This document shows, in pieces, positions 9,256 through 16,242 of a stretch of 40,210 nucleotides of DNA. Origin of the DNA: a bacterium (GTDB taxonomy: Bacteria > Pseudomonadota > Alphaproteobacteria > Rhizobiales > Aestuariivirgaceae); NCBI GenBank assembly GCA_022842165.1, contig JALHQC010000040.1, forward strand, positions 1-40,210, written 5' to 3'. The number at the start of each line of letters is the position of its first letter. Position 1 is the stretch's first letter. The translations under genes were made by a program, and so were the position numbers. Under the pieces are notes generated by a model. That model was not told the origin of the DNA. It worked only from the letters and a program-made list of their open reading frames with translations, and did not search any database.

Positions 9256-10294
9256 CGAACCGCCTCACGGCATCGACCACGGCGCCAACCACTGTGGGAT
9301 CGGTCCCCAGCCTGATGCCATGACCGAGATTGAAGATATGCCGCTGCCGGTCGACGCCGCCGCAGACACGCACGGCTTCCCGCCGTGCCACCTCCTCGCC
9401 CGCAAACAGTGCCACCGGATCGAGATTGCCCTGCACGACGATATCGCGGGGCAGAGACGCCAAGTCGGTTTCGGTCTCGATACCGATAGCGCTCGTTCCC
9501 GGTATGGCCGCGGCCCGGGGCTGGTTCAGCCCGATACCGCGCGCAAAGACGATGACCGGCAGGCCGGGATGCCGGGCCTTCACGCCCTCGACAATCGCGG
9601 CAATGGGTTTCAGGACGATATCGTCCAGCTCGCTCCCTACAAGATCCCCGGCCCAGGAGTCGAAAATCTGCACAACCTGCGCCCCGGCATCGGCCTGCGC
9701 CGAGAGATAATCGATCGATTCCGTCACCAGCCTTGCAATCAGCGCCATGAACCAGGGCTGGCGCTGATAGGCCGCCACTTTCGCCTGCACCCGGTCGGAA
9801 CTGCCGCCGGCGACCATGTAGCTCGCCACCGTCCACGGCGCCCCGCAGAAGCCGATCAGCGCCTTGTCCTGCGCCAGGAGCGACCGTGTCAGGCGGACCG
9901 TCTCGCAAACCTTCCTGACCTCGAAAGACCCCGCCACCGGTTTCAACGCATCGAGATCGTTCATGCTGCGCACTGTTCCCAGCACCGGACCCTCCCCTTC
10001 CTCAAACTTCAGGGGCAGGCCCATGGCGTGGGGAACGACCAGAATATCGGCAAACAGGATGGCGGCGTCAAAATCATAGCGCCGCAGCGGCTGGATCGTC
10101 ACCTCGGCTGCCAGTTCGGGATTGTAGCAGAGATTGACGAAAGACCCCGCCTTCTCCCGCACCGCCCGGTATTCTGGAAGATACCGCCCGGCCTGCCGCA
10201 TGAACCACATCGGGCGGCGAAGTGCTGGCCTCCGGTTCAGAACATCGAGGAGGGCATTGCGGGGTCCTTGGCCTTCCTCCCTACTATCTATCAT
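9245..10294 (-). CDS. hemE: Uroporphyrinogen decarboxylase HemE
   Basis: HemE decarboxylates uroporphyrinogen III to coproporphyrinogen III in heme synthesis. The signature PMWFMRQAGRYLPEY is at 28-42. The catalytic-aspartate region reads FADIL (Asp83), and a second signature is GFCGAPWTVASYM. I chose the ATG at 10294 (349 residues), which is normal for the family and has a purine-rich AAGAGA just upstream. A TTG at 10348 would add 18 residues with no family counterpart. The gene reads away from the putative origin and overlaps hemJ by 11 bp. Confidence 0.96.
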   Translation of the reverse strand: MIDSREEGQGPRNALLDVLNRRPALRRPMWFMRQAGRYLPEYRAVREKAGSFVNLCYNPELAAEVTIQPLRRYDFDAAILFADILVVPHAMGLPLKFEEGEGPVLGTVRSMNDLDALKPVAGSFEVRKVCETVRLTRSLLAQDKALIGFCGAPWTVASYMVAGGSSDRVQAKVAAYQRQPWFMALIARLVTESIDYLSAQADAGAQVVQIFDSWAGDLVGSELDDIVLKPIAAIVEGVKARHPGLPVIVFARGIGLNQPRAAAIPGTSAIGIETETDLASLPRDIVVQGNLDPVALFAGEEVARREAVRVCGGVDRQRHIFNLGHGIRLGTDPTVVGAVVDAVRRFDER

Positions 10295-10407
10295 TTTATC
10301 TCTTCTTTTATCTTTTGTTTGCGGCGCAAAAAGCGGGATACATCCCAATCCAATGGCCGTCCACAGCCGAGATGCCGAGGTTTCAGGTTAACGCGGTTGG
10401 TAGGCCA

Positions 10408-10422
10408 TTAACCATTTATTAA
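10408..10422. promoter_or_regulatory. CtrA-type binding site 1
   Basis: TTAA-CCATTTA-TTAA is an exact match to the CtrA consensus TTAA-N7-TTAA. In Caulobacter, CtrA bound at the origin represses replication initiation. The site begins 20 bp after a TTAAC half-site at 10388-10392. Confidence 0.75.
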
Positions 10423-10428
10423 GACACG

Positions 10429-10443
10429 TTAACAATCTCTTAA
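10429..10443. promoter_or_regulatory. CtrA-type binding site 2
   Basis: TTAA-CAATCTC-TTAA is a second exact TTAA-N7-TTAA match. It starts 21 bp after site 1, placing both sites on the same face of the helix. The pairing makes a chance occurrence in GC-rich DNA unlikely. Confidence 0.75.
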
Positions 10444-10471
10444 TACAAACCGGACAATGGCGCGGCAGGCT

Positions 10472-10476
10472 GACTC
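10472..10476. promoter_or_regulatory. GANTC (CcrM-type) methylation site in oriC
   Basis: GACTC matches GANTC, the target of the cell-cycle methyltransferase CcrM of alphaproteobacteria. It lies between the CtrA-type sites and the DnaA box. A single 5-bp motif is weak alone, so its relevance depends on the origin context. Confidence 0.45.
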
Positions 10477-10485
10477 AGGGACCGC

Positions 10486-10494
10486 TTTTCCACA
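10486..10494 (+). promoter_or_regulatory. DnaA box
   Basis: TTTTCCACA matches the DnaA-box consensus TTWTNCACA at all nine positions. It is the only full match in the hemE-ppsR gap. TGTGGAATA at 10528-10536, on the other strand, differs at one position. Confidence 0.75.
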
Positions 10495-10626
10495 TCGCGC
10501 CGCAATTCATTGCCCAACCCCTTCGGCTGTGGAATACCCGGAGCATAGAACCTGACAACCCGCCACGCCGCCGAAACGCTCCACAGTCGTCCACATTTTT
10601 TCAACAGGCCTTGCCACGTCCTCCAC

Positions 10627-11463
10627 ATGCCCGAGCCGGCCTCCCAGCGCTACTACCACCTTCACCTGGTCTCGGATGCGACCGGGGAGACGCTGAACAC
10701 CGTGGCGAAGGCCGCCGCCGCGCAATATTCCGGCTTCCGCCCCATCGCCCATATCTATGCGCTGGTCCGCACCCCCTCGCAACTCAACCGCGCCATGCGG
10801 GAAATCGAGCAGCAGCCCGGAATCGTCCTTTTCACCCTGATCAATCCCGACATCCGGAAACATCTCGAAGCGCATTGCGAAACGCTCGGCGTGCCCTGCG
10901 TCTCGATCCTCGATCCGGTGATCGCCATTCTGGCGCAATATCTGAACACCCAGTCGAGTCCCCAGGTCGGCGGCCAGCATGCGCTGAATTCAGACTACTT
11001 CAAGCGCATCGATGCCCTGAATTTCACGATGGCTCATGACGACGGCCAATCGGTCGAAGATATCGGGAAGTCGGATGTCATCATCCTGGGCGTCAGCCGC
11101 ACCTCCAAGACACCGACCTCGATCTACCTGGCCCAGCGCGGCGTTCGTACCGCCAATATTCCGATCGTTCCGGGCGTGCCGGTGCCGCTTGCCCTGTCGC
11201 ATGTCCGGGGGCCGCTGATCGTCGGGCTGATCGCCAGCGCCGAGCGGATCGCCCAGATCAGGCGCCACCGGCTGCTGACATTGAAAGAGAGCCGCTCGAC
11301 CGACTATATCGATCCGCGTCTTATCACCGATGAGCTGATGTTCATGAAGTCCCTGTGCTCGCAGCACGACTGGCCGATGATCGATGTCACCCGGCGGTCC
11401 GTCGAGGAGACGGCCGCCACGATTCTGAACCTGCTGGCCGAAAGCAAGCGGCAGGAGAATTGA
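10627..11463 (+). CDS. ppsR: Pyruvate,phosphate dikinase regulatory protein (DUF299)
   Basis: This family contains bifunctional kinase/phosphorylases that use ADP and Pi to inactivate and reactivate pyruvate phosphate dikinase or PEP synthetase. The 278-residue protein has the N-terminal HLVSDATGETL block and the family P-loop GVSRTSKT at 155-162. No dikinase gene is in the window, so the exact target (PpdK or PpsA) is not settled. The family member RP001 is the classic right-hand neighbour of alphaproteobacterial origins. No clear Shine-Dalgarno precedes the ATG, and the codon overlaps a TCCACA element of the origin. It is the first gene of the rightward arm. Confidence 0.93.
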   Translation: MPEPASQRYYHLHLVSDATGETLNTVAKAAAAQYSGFRPIAHIYALVRTPSQLNRAMREIEQQPGIVLFTLINPDIRKHLEAHCETLGVPCVSILDPVIAILAQYLNTQSSPQVGGQHALNSDYFKRIDALNFTMAHDDGQSVEDIGKSDVIILGVSRTSKTPTSIYLAQRGVRTANIPIVPGVPVPLALSHVRGPLIVGLIASAERIAQIRRHRLLTLKESRSTDYIDPRLITDELMFMKSLCSQHDWPMIDVTRRSVEETAATILNLLAESKRQEN

Positions 11464-11475
11464 CGGGAACACCCC

Positions 11476-12060
11476 ATGATCATTCTCGCCTCCACCAGCC
11501 CGACCCGCCGGATGATGCTCGCCAATGCCGGCGTCAGTTTTGACACGGCCTCCCCGGAGGTTGACGAACGCGCCCTCGTGGCCAGAAATTCCGCATGGGC
11601 GCCGGAAGACATCTCCGCACGGCTCGCGGAAGCAAAATCGCTCGATGTCTCGCTTCGCCACCGCCGTGCGCTTGTCATCGGCGCAGACCAGGTCCTCGTT
11701 CTGGGAGACAAGGTCTACTCGAAGCCCGCTGACATCGAGGATTGCCGTCGCCAGCTGCTGGAGCTGCGGGGAAAGTCCCATCGCCTCATCGCGTCCGTCA
11801 CCTGTGCGAGAGATGGTAGGGCCATCTGGTCATTCACCGACACAGCAATTCTCACAATGCGCAATTTCAGTGATGCGCTCCTGGACAGCTATCTGGCCGA
11901 ACAGGGGGCGGCGTGCCTGAAATCCGTTGGCGGCTATCAGATCGAGGGAAGGGGCCTGCAGTTATTCGCTGCGATTGCTGGAGACTATTTCACCATTCTG
12001 GGTCTGCCGCTCCTGCCGCTTCTCGAATGTCTCCGGCGCGAGCAGGAGCTTGCCTCATGA
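11476..12060 (+). CDS. maf: Maf-family nucleotide pyrophosphatase
   Basis: Maf proteins hydrolyse nucleoside triphosphates, often modified or non-canonical ones, to monophosphates as a house-cleaning activity. The 194-residue protein shows STSPTRR (6-12) for phosphate binding, the GADQVL block (catalytic-base Asp71) and the C-terminal SVGGYQIEGRG motif. The substrate subclass is not certain from the sequence alone. It starts 12 bp after ppsR, and its stop overlaps the aroE start in an ATGA. Confidence 0.93.
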   Translation: MIILASTSPTRRMMLANAGVSFDTASPEVDERALVARNSAWAPEDISARLAEAKSLDVSLRHRRALVIGADQVLVLGDKVYSKPADIEDCRRQLLELRGKSHRLIASVTCARDGRAIWSFTDTAILTMRNFSDALLDSYLAEQGAACLKSVGGYQIEGRGLQLFAAIAGDYFTILGLPLLPLLECLRREQELAS

Positions 12061-12896
12061 TCAAGGCCTGCGTCATCGGCTGGCCGATCAGCCATTCGCG
12101 CTCGCCTCTCATCCATGGCTATTGGCTGAAGCAGCACGGCATTGACGGTTCCTACTCGCGCATCCCCGTCGAACCGGAAAACCTTGCCACCTTCCTGGGA
12201 GGCCTGAAGGAGGCGGGGTTTGCCGGCTGCAACGTCACCCTCCCGCACAAGGAACAGGCCTTCGACATTGTTCAGCATACGGACGAATCGACGAGACGCC
12301 TCGGCGCTGTCAACACCGTCTTCATCCGTGGAGGCGAGATTCATGGCACCAACACCGATGGCGAGGGTTTTCTCGACAGCCTGAAAAGCAAGGTCCCCGC
12401 ACTGTCCCTGAACGGCCAGCGCGCCGTCGTGCTGGGTGCGGGCGGCGCTGCAATGGCGATCGTCAACGCACTGCTCCTCCAGGGCATGTCGGAAGTGGCG
12501 GTTGTCAACCGTTCACCCGGCAAGGCCGAACAGTTGCGGCTGCGTTTCGGCGGCAAGGTCCGTCCGGTCCTGTGGCAGCAGCGCGCCGATGTTCTGGATG
12601 ATGCAGCACTTGTCGTGAATACGACGTCGCTCGGCATGAAGGGTCAGCCCGGCCTCGAACTCGATCTCTTCCGCCTGAACCCGCAGGCCGTCGTCACCGA
12701 TATTGTCTATACGCCGCTGCGGACCAGGCTTCTGGAAGATGCCAGCGCACGCGGCAACGTGACTGTCGAAGGCCTTGGCATGCTGCTGCATCAGGCGGTG
12801 CGCGGCTTCGAGCTGTGGTTCGGCGTGAGGCCAGTGGTAACGGACGAACTTCACGATTTCGTCGCCCGCGACATCGATCCGGACTATGCCCGATGA
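12057..12896 (+). CDS. aroE: Shikimate 5-dehydrogenase AroE
   Basis: AroE reduces 3-dehydroshikimate to shikimate with NADPH, the fourth step of the shikimate pathway. The 279-residue product shows SHSRSP (12-17) for shikimate binding, the catalytic lysine in NVTLPHK (Lys65), the NTD motif with Asp101, and the NADP loop GAGGAA at about 127-132. I chose the ATG at 12057. It overlaps the maf stop (ATGA) and starts exactly at the family's usual N-terminus. A longer in-frame extension into maf is not conserved-looking. The next gene, coaE, is also joined by ATGA. Confidence 0.96.
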   Translation: MIKACVIGWPISHSRSPLIHGYWLKQHGIDGSYSRIPVEPENLATFLGGLKEAGFAGCNVTLPHKEQAFDIVQHTDESTRRLGAVNTVFIRGGEIHGTNTDGEGFLDSLKSKVPALSLNGQRAVVLGAGGAAMAIVNALLLQGMSEVAVVNRSPGKAEQLRLRFGGKVRPVLWQQRADVLDDAALVVNTTSLGMKGQPGLELDLFRLNPQAVVTDIVYTPLRTRLLEDASARGNVTVEGLGMLLHQAVRGFELWFGVRPVVTDELHDFVARDIDPDYAR

Positions 12897-13495
12897 TCGT
12901 CGCAGGCCTTACCGGATCGATCGCCATGGGGAAGTCCGAAACCTCGAAAATGTTTGCAGCCCGTGGTATTCCGGTGTTCGACAGCGACCAGGCCGTTCAT
13001 GAACTCTATGCGAAGGGCGGCGAGGCCGTGACGCCGGTCTCCACACTTGCGCCCGCCGCGATCGTCGATGGCGCCGTCGACCGCCAGCGCCTTGCAAAGC
13101 TCGTCCGCGAGGATCCCTCGCTCCTGAAGAAGATCGAGGCGGTCGTCCATCCCCTAGTCAGGTCGCGGCAGGACGGGTTTCTCGAACGCGCCCGGCGCGA
13201 TGGCGCGCCTTTCGCCGTTCTCGACATACCACTTCTCTTCGAAACCGGGCGCCACAGGGAGGTTGACAGAATTCTCGTCGTCTCGGCGCCCGCGCATGTC
13301 CAGAGAGAGCGCGCGCTGAAGCGGCCGGACATGACTGTGGAGAAGCTCGATTTCATCCTGGCGCGGCAGGTGCCGGATGATGAAAAACGCGCCGGGGCGG
13401 ATTATGTGATCGATACCTCGGTAGACCTCGAAACCACGGCGCGCGAGGTTGGCCGCATCATCGCCGAATTGAAGAAGGCCGCAGAGACGCAATGA
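12893..13495 (+). CDS. coaE: Dephospho-CoA kinase CoaE
   Basis: CoaE phosphorylates the 3'-hydroxyl of dephospho-CoA, the last step of CoA synthesis. The 200-residue protein has the P-loop GSIAMGKS at 8-15 and the family block DIPLLFETG. The ATG at 12893 overlaps the aroE stop in ATGA and gives the normal N-terminus. Its own stop overlaps dnaQ in a second ATGA. Other CoA-pathway genes in the window are coaA (24912) and coaBC (34062). Confidence 0.95.
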   Translation: MIVAGLTGSIAMGKSETSKMFAARGIPVFDSDQAVHELYAKGGEAVTPVSTLAPAAIVDGAVDRQRLAKLVREDPSLLKKIEAVVHPLVRSRQDGFLERARRDGAPFAVLDIPLLFETGRHREVDRILVVSAPAHVQRERALKRPDMTVEKLDFILARQVPDDEKRAGADYVIDTSVDLETTAREVGRIIAELKKAAETQ

Positions 13496-14193
13496 TCAGG
13501 GAAATCATTCTCGATACCGAAACCACCGGCCTCGATCCGGCCAAGGGCGACCGTGTGGTCGAGATCGGCGCGGTGGAGCTTCTGAATCATTTGCCCTCGG
13601 GGCGCACCTTTCACGTCTATATCAATCCCGAGCGCGACATGCCGCCGGAAGCCGAGGCGGTGCATGGCCTCTCGGCCGCCTTCCTGTCGGACAAGCCGGT
13701 CTTCGGCAAGATCGCCGGAGATTTCCTCGACTTCATCGGCGATGCGGTTCTCGTCATCCACAATGCCAGCTTCGACATGGGCTTTCTCAATGCCGAATTG
13801 TCATTCCTGAAGCGGCCCGCCATTCCGCCCGAGCGGGTGATCGACACCCTGCACCTCGCCCGCCAGAAACATCCCGGCACCGGCAACAGCCTCGATGCGC
13901 TGTGCCGGCGCTATGGCATCGACAACAGCCGGCGCACCAAGCATGGCGCCTTGCTCGATTCTGAATTGCTGGCGGAAGTCTATCTCGAGCTGATCGGCGG
14001 ACGGCAGACGGCGCTGATCCTGGAGGCCTCGGTCGGCAGGGCCACGGCTGCGACTGCGGTCGTCACGTCCCAGGCCGGCCTCAGGCGGCCATCGCCCTTG
14101 CCGCCGCGCCTGAGCGAGGCCGAGCGGCACGCCCACCTTCTGTTCGTCGAACAGCTGGGCGAGCATGCGCTGTGGAAATCGTCGCTGAACTAG
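13492..14193 (+). CDS. dnaQ: DNA polymerase III epsilon subunit (3'-5' proofreading exonuclease)
   Basis: DnaQ proofreads replication errors within the polymerase III core. The 233-residue protein has Exo I DTETTG (Asp8, Glu10), Exo [12 protein letters not shown] (Asp95) and Exo [14 protein letters not shown] (His151, Asp156), so the catalytic set is complete. A C-terminal tail follows for contact with the alpha subunit. It closes the maf-aroE-coaE-dnaQ run of ATGA-coupled genes and is convergent with secB. Confidence 0.96.
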   Translation: MIREIILDTETTGLDPAKGDRVVEIGAVELLNHLPSGRTFHVYINPERDMPPEAEAVHGLSAAFLSDKPVFGKIAGDFLDFIGDAVLVIHNASFDMGFLNAELSFLKRPAIPPERVIDTLHLARQKHPGTGNSLDALCRRYGIDNSRRTKHGALLDSELLAEVYLELIGGRQTALILEASVGRATAATAVVTSQAGLRRPSPLPPRLSEAERHAHLLFVEQLGEHALWKSSLN

Positions 14194-14239
14194 CGCATTG
14201 GGCGAGCAAGTGGGATCACTTGCGAAGCGAAAAATGCGC
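14193..14239. terminator. Nested inverted repeat after dnaQ
   Basis: An inner perfect hairpin GCAAGTG (14206-14212) / CACTTGC (14217-14223) with a 4-nt loop is enclosed by GCGCATT (14193-14199) / AATGCGC (14233-14239). It starts at the dnaQ stop codon. It has no T-run. Its place between convergent dnaQ and secB suggests transcript-end formation or RNA 3' protection. Confidence 0.45.
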
Positions 14240-14264
14240 CAGAGTCAAAGTTTGCGAGCAGCTT

Positions 14265-14288
14265 ACCGGCGGTCAAATGACCGCCGGT
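14265..14288. terminator. Perfect 11-bp dyad upstream of the secB stop
   Basis: ACCGGCGGTCA (14265-14275) and TGACCGCCGGT (14278-14288) form a perfect dyad with a 2-nt centre, four bases beyond the secB stop. It is the strongest hairpin in the window. It lacks a T-run on both strands and could act as a bidirectional, possibly Rho-assisted, end point for secB and dnaQ transcripts. Confidence 0.55.
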
Positions 14289-14292
14289 TGCT

Positions 14293-14856
14293 CTAGGCCT
14301 TGCCGGCAACCTGCTGCTGCATGCGCTTCTGGTACATCGACGCAAAATCGATGGGATCGAGCATGAGCGGCGGAAACCCGCCATTCCGTGTCGCTTCCGC
14401 CAGGATCTGGCGCGCGAAGGGAAACAGGATGCGCGGGCATTCGATGAGCACCGCCGGATGCAGCATCTGGGCGGCGAAGTTCTCAAGGCGGAACGTGCCG
14501 GCATAGACCAGTTCTGCCGCAAAAATCACCTTCTCCTTCACCGTCGCCTTGGCATCGAGGTGAAGTTCGACCTCGAAATCGCTAGGGCTCAGGTTCCGGG
14601 CATTGACGTTGACGGCAATATTGATGTCGGGCTGGGTCTGCTGCGGCCCAAGCGTCGCTGGTGCATTGGGGTTCTCGAAGCTCAAATCCTTCAGGTACTG
14701 ACCAAGGATGCGAAGTGAGGCTGGCCCCTTGGGCGCGGCATCGGTGGCTGCGGGTTCGGGCGGCACCGGCATGCTGGCGGCGGCCGTCGGTGCGCCTTCG
14801 CCATTGGCTTCCTTCGCCTCATCCTTCTTGGTGGTGGATTTCGGAGTCTTCGACAT
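14293..14856 (-). CDS. secB: Protein-export chaperone SecB
   Basis: SecB is a tetrameric cytosolic chaperone that keeps preproteins unfolded and delivers them to SecA. The core (about residues 46-187) shows the family blocks LGQYLKDLSFENP, INVNARNL-type beta strands and LIECPRILFPFARQI. The N-terminal 45 residues are a low-complexity Lys/Ala/Pro-rich tail, making the protein (187 residues) longer than the roughly 155-165 usual in the family. The gene is convergent with dnaQ. Its order next to dnaQ and fxsA is typical of alphaproteobacterial origin regions. Confidence 0.94.
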   Translation of the reverse strand: MSKTPKSTTKKDEAKEANGEGAPTAAASMPVPPEPAATDAAPKGPASLRILGQYLKDLSFENPNAPATLGPQQTQPDINIAVNVNARNLSPSDFEVELHLDAKATVKEKVIFAAELVYAGTFRLENFAAQMLHPAVLIECPRILFPFARQILAEATRNGGFPPLMLDPIDFASMYQKRMQQQVAGKA

Positions 14857-14932
14857 GTCTGGTGGGCCTCATTGATATAGCGCGGCCCTTCGCTAACATG
14901 CTGGCAACAGCGCTGCAAGCCGGGTTGACGTT

Positions 14933-15400
14933 TCAGTCCGGTTCGCCCGGTCGGCGCGGCGGTTCGGCATCCCCCTGGATTTCGACAGCTTCGGCCTCGA
15001 TCACCGTGACATGCCGGCGGGCGGAAGCCGTTTCGGCGGTGGTGGTGCGCAGTGTCCCGGCCTTCATGCGCCCGCCAAGCCAGCGGCGGACCGGCGGCAG
15101 AAACAATAGAAGGGCAAGGCCGTCGCTGAAAAATCCCGGTACCATGAACAGGAGGCCAGCACCGACGCGGATCAGTGTATCGCCCGCCAGCCCCCGGTTC
15201 AGCGAGGGATCCTGAACCGGCGAGCGCAGCACCTCCGCCGCGTTGACGCCTGCCGACTTGAACAGGCTAACCCCGATGATTCCCCCGGCCAGAAGCAGCA
15301 GCAGCGTGGCGATCACGCCCAGCGCATCGCCCACCCAGATGATGGAGGCGATTTCTAGAACGAAACCGGCAAGCAGGAAAACCGGCAGGTAGCGCAGCAT
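14933..15400 (-). CDS. fxsA: FxsA-family membrane protein
   Basis: FxsA proteins are small inner-membrane proteins. E. coli FxsA relieves exclusion of phage T7 by the F plasmid when overproduced, and the normal role is unclear. The 155-residue protein has hydrophobic segments at about 5-23, 27-47 and 75-100, with the family motif GxGLLFMVPGFFSDGLALLLFLPPVRRW (key residues P88, G89, D93 and the PP pair near 102-103), then a charged cytosolic tail. A purine-rich AGGAAGAG lies upstream of the ATG. It precedes secB by 76 bp and is divergent from the Tim44-like gene. Confidence 0.88.
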   Translation of the reverse strand: MLRYLPVFLLAGFVLEIASIIWVGDALGVIATLLLLLAGGIIGVSLFKSAGVNAAEVLRSPVQDPSLNRGLAGDTLIRVGAGLLFMVPGFFSDGLALLLFLPPVRRWLGGRMKAGTLRTTTAETASARRHVTVIEAEAVEIQGDAEPPRRPGEPD

Positions 15401-15424
15401 CGTGAAACTTCTCTTCCTTTGGCC

Positions 15425-15453
15425 TTGGACCTCTGGGTCCCCTTCTATATATA
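15425..15453 (+). promoter_or_regulatory. Candidate promoter for the Tim44-mltA-smr-xre operon
   Basis: TTGGAC (15425-15430), a 17-bp spacer and TATATA (15448-15453) resemble a housekeeping promoter. The predicted start would be near 15460, about 65 bp upstream of the first ATG. A GGACC/GGTCC inverted repeat (15427-15431/15436-15440) overlaps the -35 box and spacer. The TATATATA core reads the same on both strands, so it could also serve fxsA. Confidence 0.35.
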
Positions 15454-15525
15454 GGTTCTATTCGTCCAGCGCGCCAACTCTCAGGGGCGGCGCTGCGTCT
15501 GCGGCATGCATATCTGGAAGATGAA

Positions 15526-16242
15526 ATGAATTTTGATCCGTTGAATCTGTTGCTTCTGGCGGTCGCTCTCGTGGTGTTCTGGCGCCTGCGGTCGGTCTTG
15601 GGAACGCGGACCGGCAATGAGCGCCCGCCGCTCGAACCCTTCGGCACCAAGCCGGCCGACGCGAAGAAACCGGGCGATGCGCCGGGCACTGTCATCCGTT
15701 TTCCCCAGAACGAAGATGCCGAACCGCGCCGTGGGCTGGAGCCCGAACCTGCCGAGCCGGTCTGGAAAGGCTATGCCGAGCAAGGCTCTGAACTTGCAGC
15801 CACCATCGCGAGGATGGCCGAAAGCGATAGCTCGTTCACGCCCCGCTCTTTCATCGACGGGGCCAAAATGGCTTACGAGATGGTGATCGAAAGCTTCGCC
15901 CAGGGCGACAAGAAGACGCTGAAGAACCTGCTGTCGCGGGATGTCTTCGATGGTTTTGCCGCGGCAATCGATGCCCGCGAGGCCGCCGGCCAGCGGGTGG
16001 AGCAGCGCTTCGTCGGTATTGACAAGGCGACGATCAAGGCCGCGAGCCTCATCGGCAGCAAGGCCAGCATCACCATGCAATTCGTCAGCGAACTGATCTC
16101 CGCGACCTTTGCGAAGTCGGGCGAAGTGGTCGATGGCGATCCGAAGGAAATCCGCGAGGTCACCGACGTCTGGACCTTCGAGCGCGATGTCACCTCGCGC
16201 GATCCGAACTGGAAGCTGGTCGCGACCCAGGCCCCGGCCTGA
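15526..16242 (+). CDS. Tim44-like domain protein (TimA family)
   Basis: Bacterial Tim44/TimA proteins are membrane-anchored relatives of the mitochondrial import motor subunit Tim44. Caulobacter TimA is known at the cytoplasmic membrane. The role is not well defined. The 238-residue protein has one N-terminal transmembrane segment (about 5-19), a charged and Pro-rich linker, and a Tim44-like domain from about 95 to 233 containing SFIDGAKMAYEMVIESFAQGD. A GGAAG sequence lies just upstream of the ATG. The next gene, mltA, starts at the stop codon (TGATG), so the two are translationally coupled. Confidence 0.9.
   Translation: MNFDPLNLLLLAVALVVFWRLRSVLGTRTGNERPPLEPFGTKPADAKKPGDAPGTVIRFPQNEDAEPRRGLEPEPAEPVWKGYAEQGSELAATIARMAESDSSFTPRSFIDGAKMAYEMVIESFAQGDKKTLKNLLSRDVFDGFAAAIDAREAAGQRVEQRFVGIDKATIKAASLIGSKASITMQFVSELISATFAKSGEVVDGDPKEIREVTDVWTFERDVTSRDPNWKLVATQAPA

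Larger units (their letters stand above)
10295..10626. other. oriC: Putative chromosomal replication origin (oriC)
   Basis: This 332-bp non-coding gap between divergent hemE and ppsR (the RP001-type gene) matches the location of the Caulobacter Cori and other alphaproteobacterial origins. Visible elements are: a pyrimidine/AT-rich flank at about 10282-10320; TTAAC at 10388; TTAA-N7-TTAA at 10408-10422 and 10429-10443; a GANTC site (GACTC, 10472-10476); a consensus DnaA box TTTTCCACA at 10486-10494; a one-mismatch box TGTGGAATA at 10528-10536; and further TCCACA cores at 10360, 10580, 10590 and 10622. parS sites and parAB lie within 9 kb. Function is inferred from this combination and from gene order. 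Confidence 0.85.

Noticed and set aside
10295-10348. TTG start at 10348 for hemE
   Set aside because: It would add 18 non-family residues and extend into the origin region. The ATG at 10294 has a better upstream site and gives normal length.
11913-12056. In-frame N-terminal extension of aroE into maf
   Set aside because: The 48 added residues are Cys/Arg-rich and unlike shikimate dehydrogenases. The ATGA junction at 12057 matches the coupling of the neighbouring genes.
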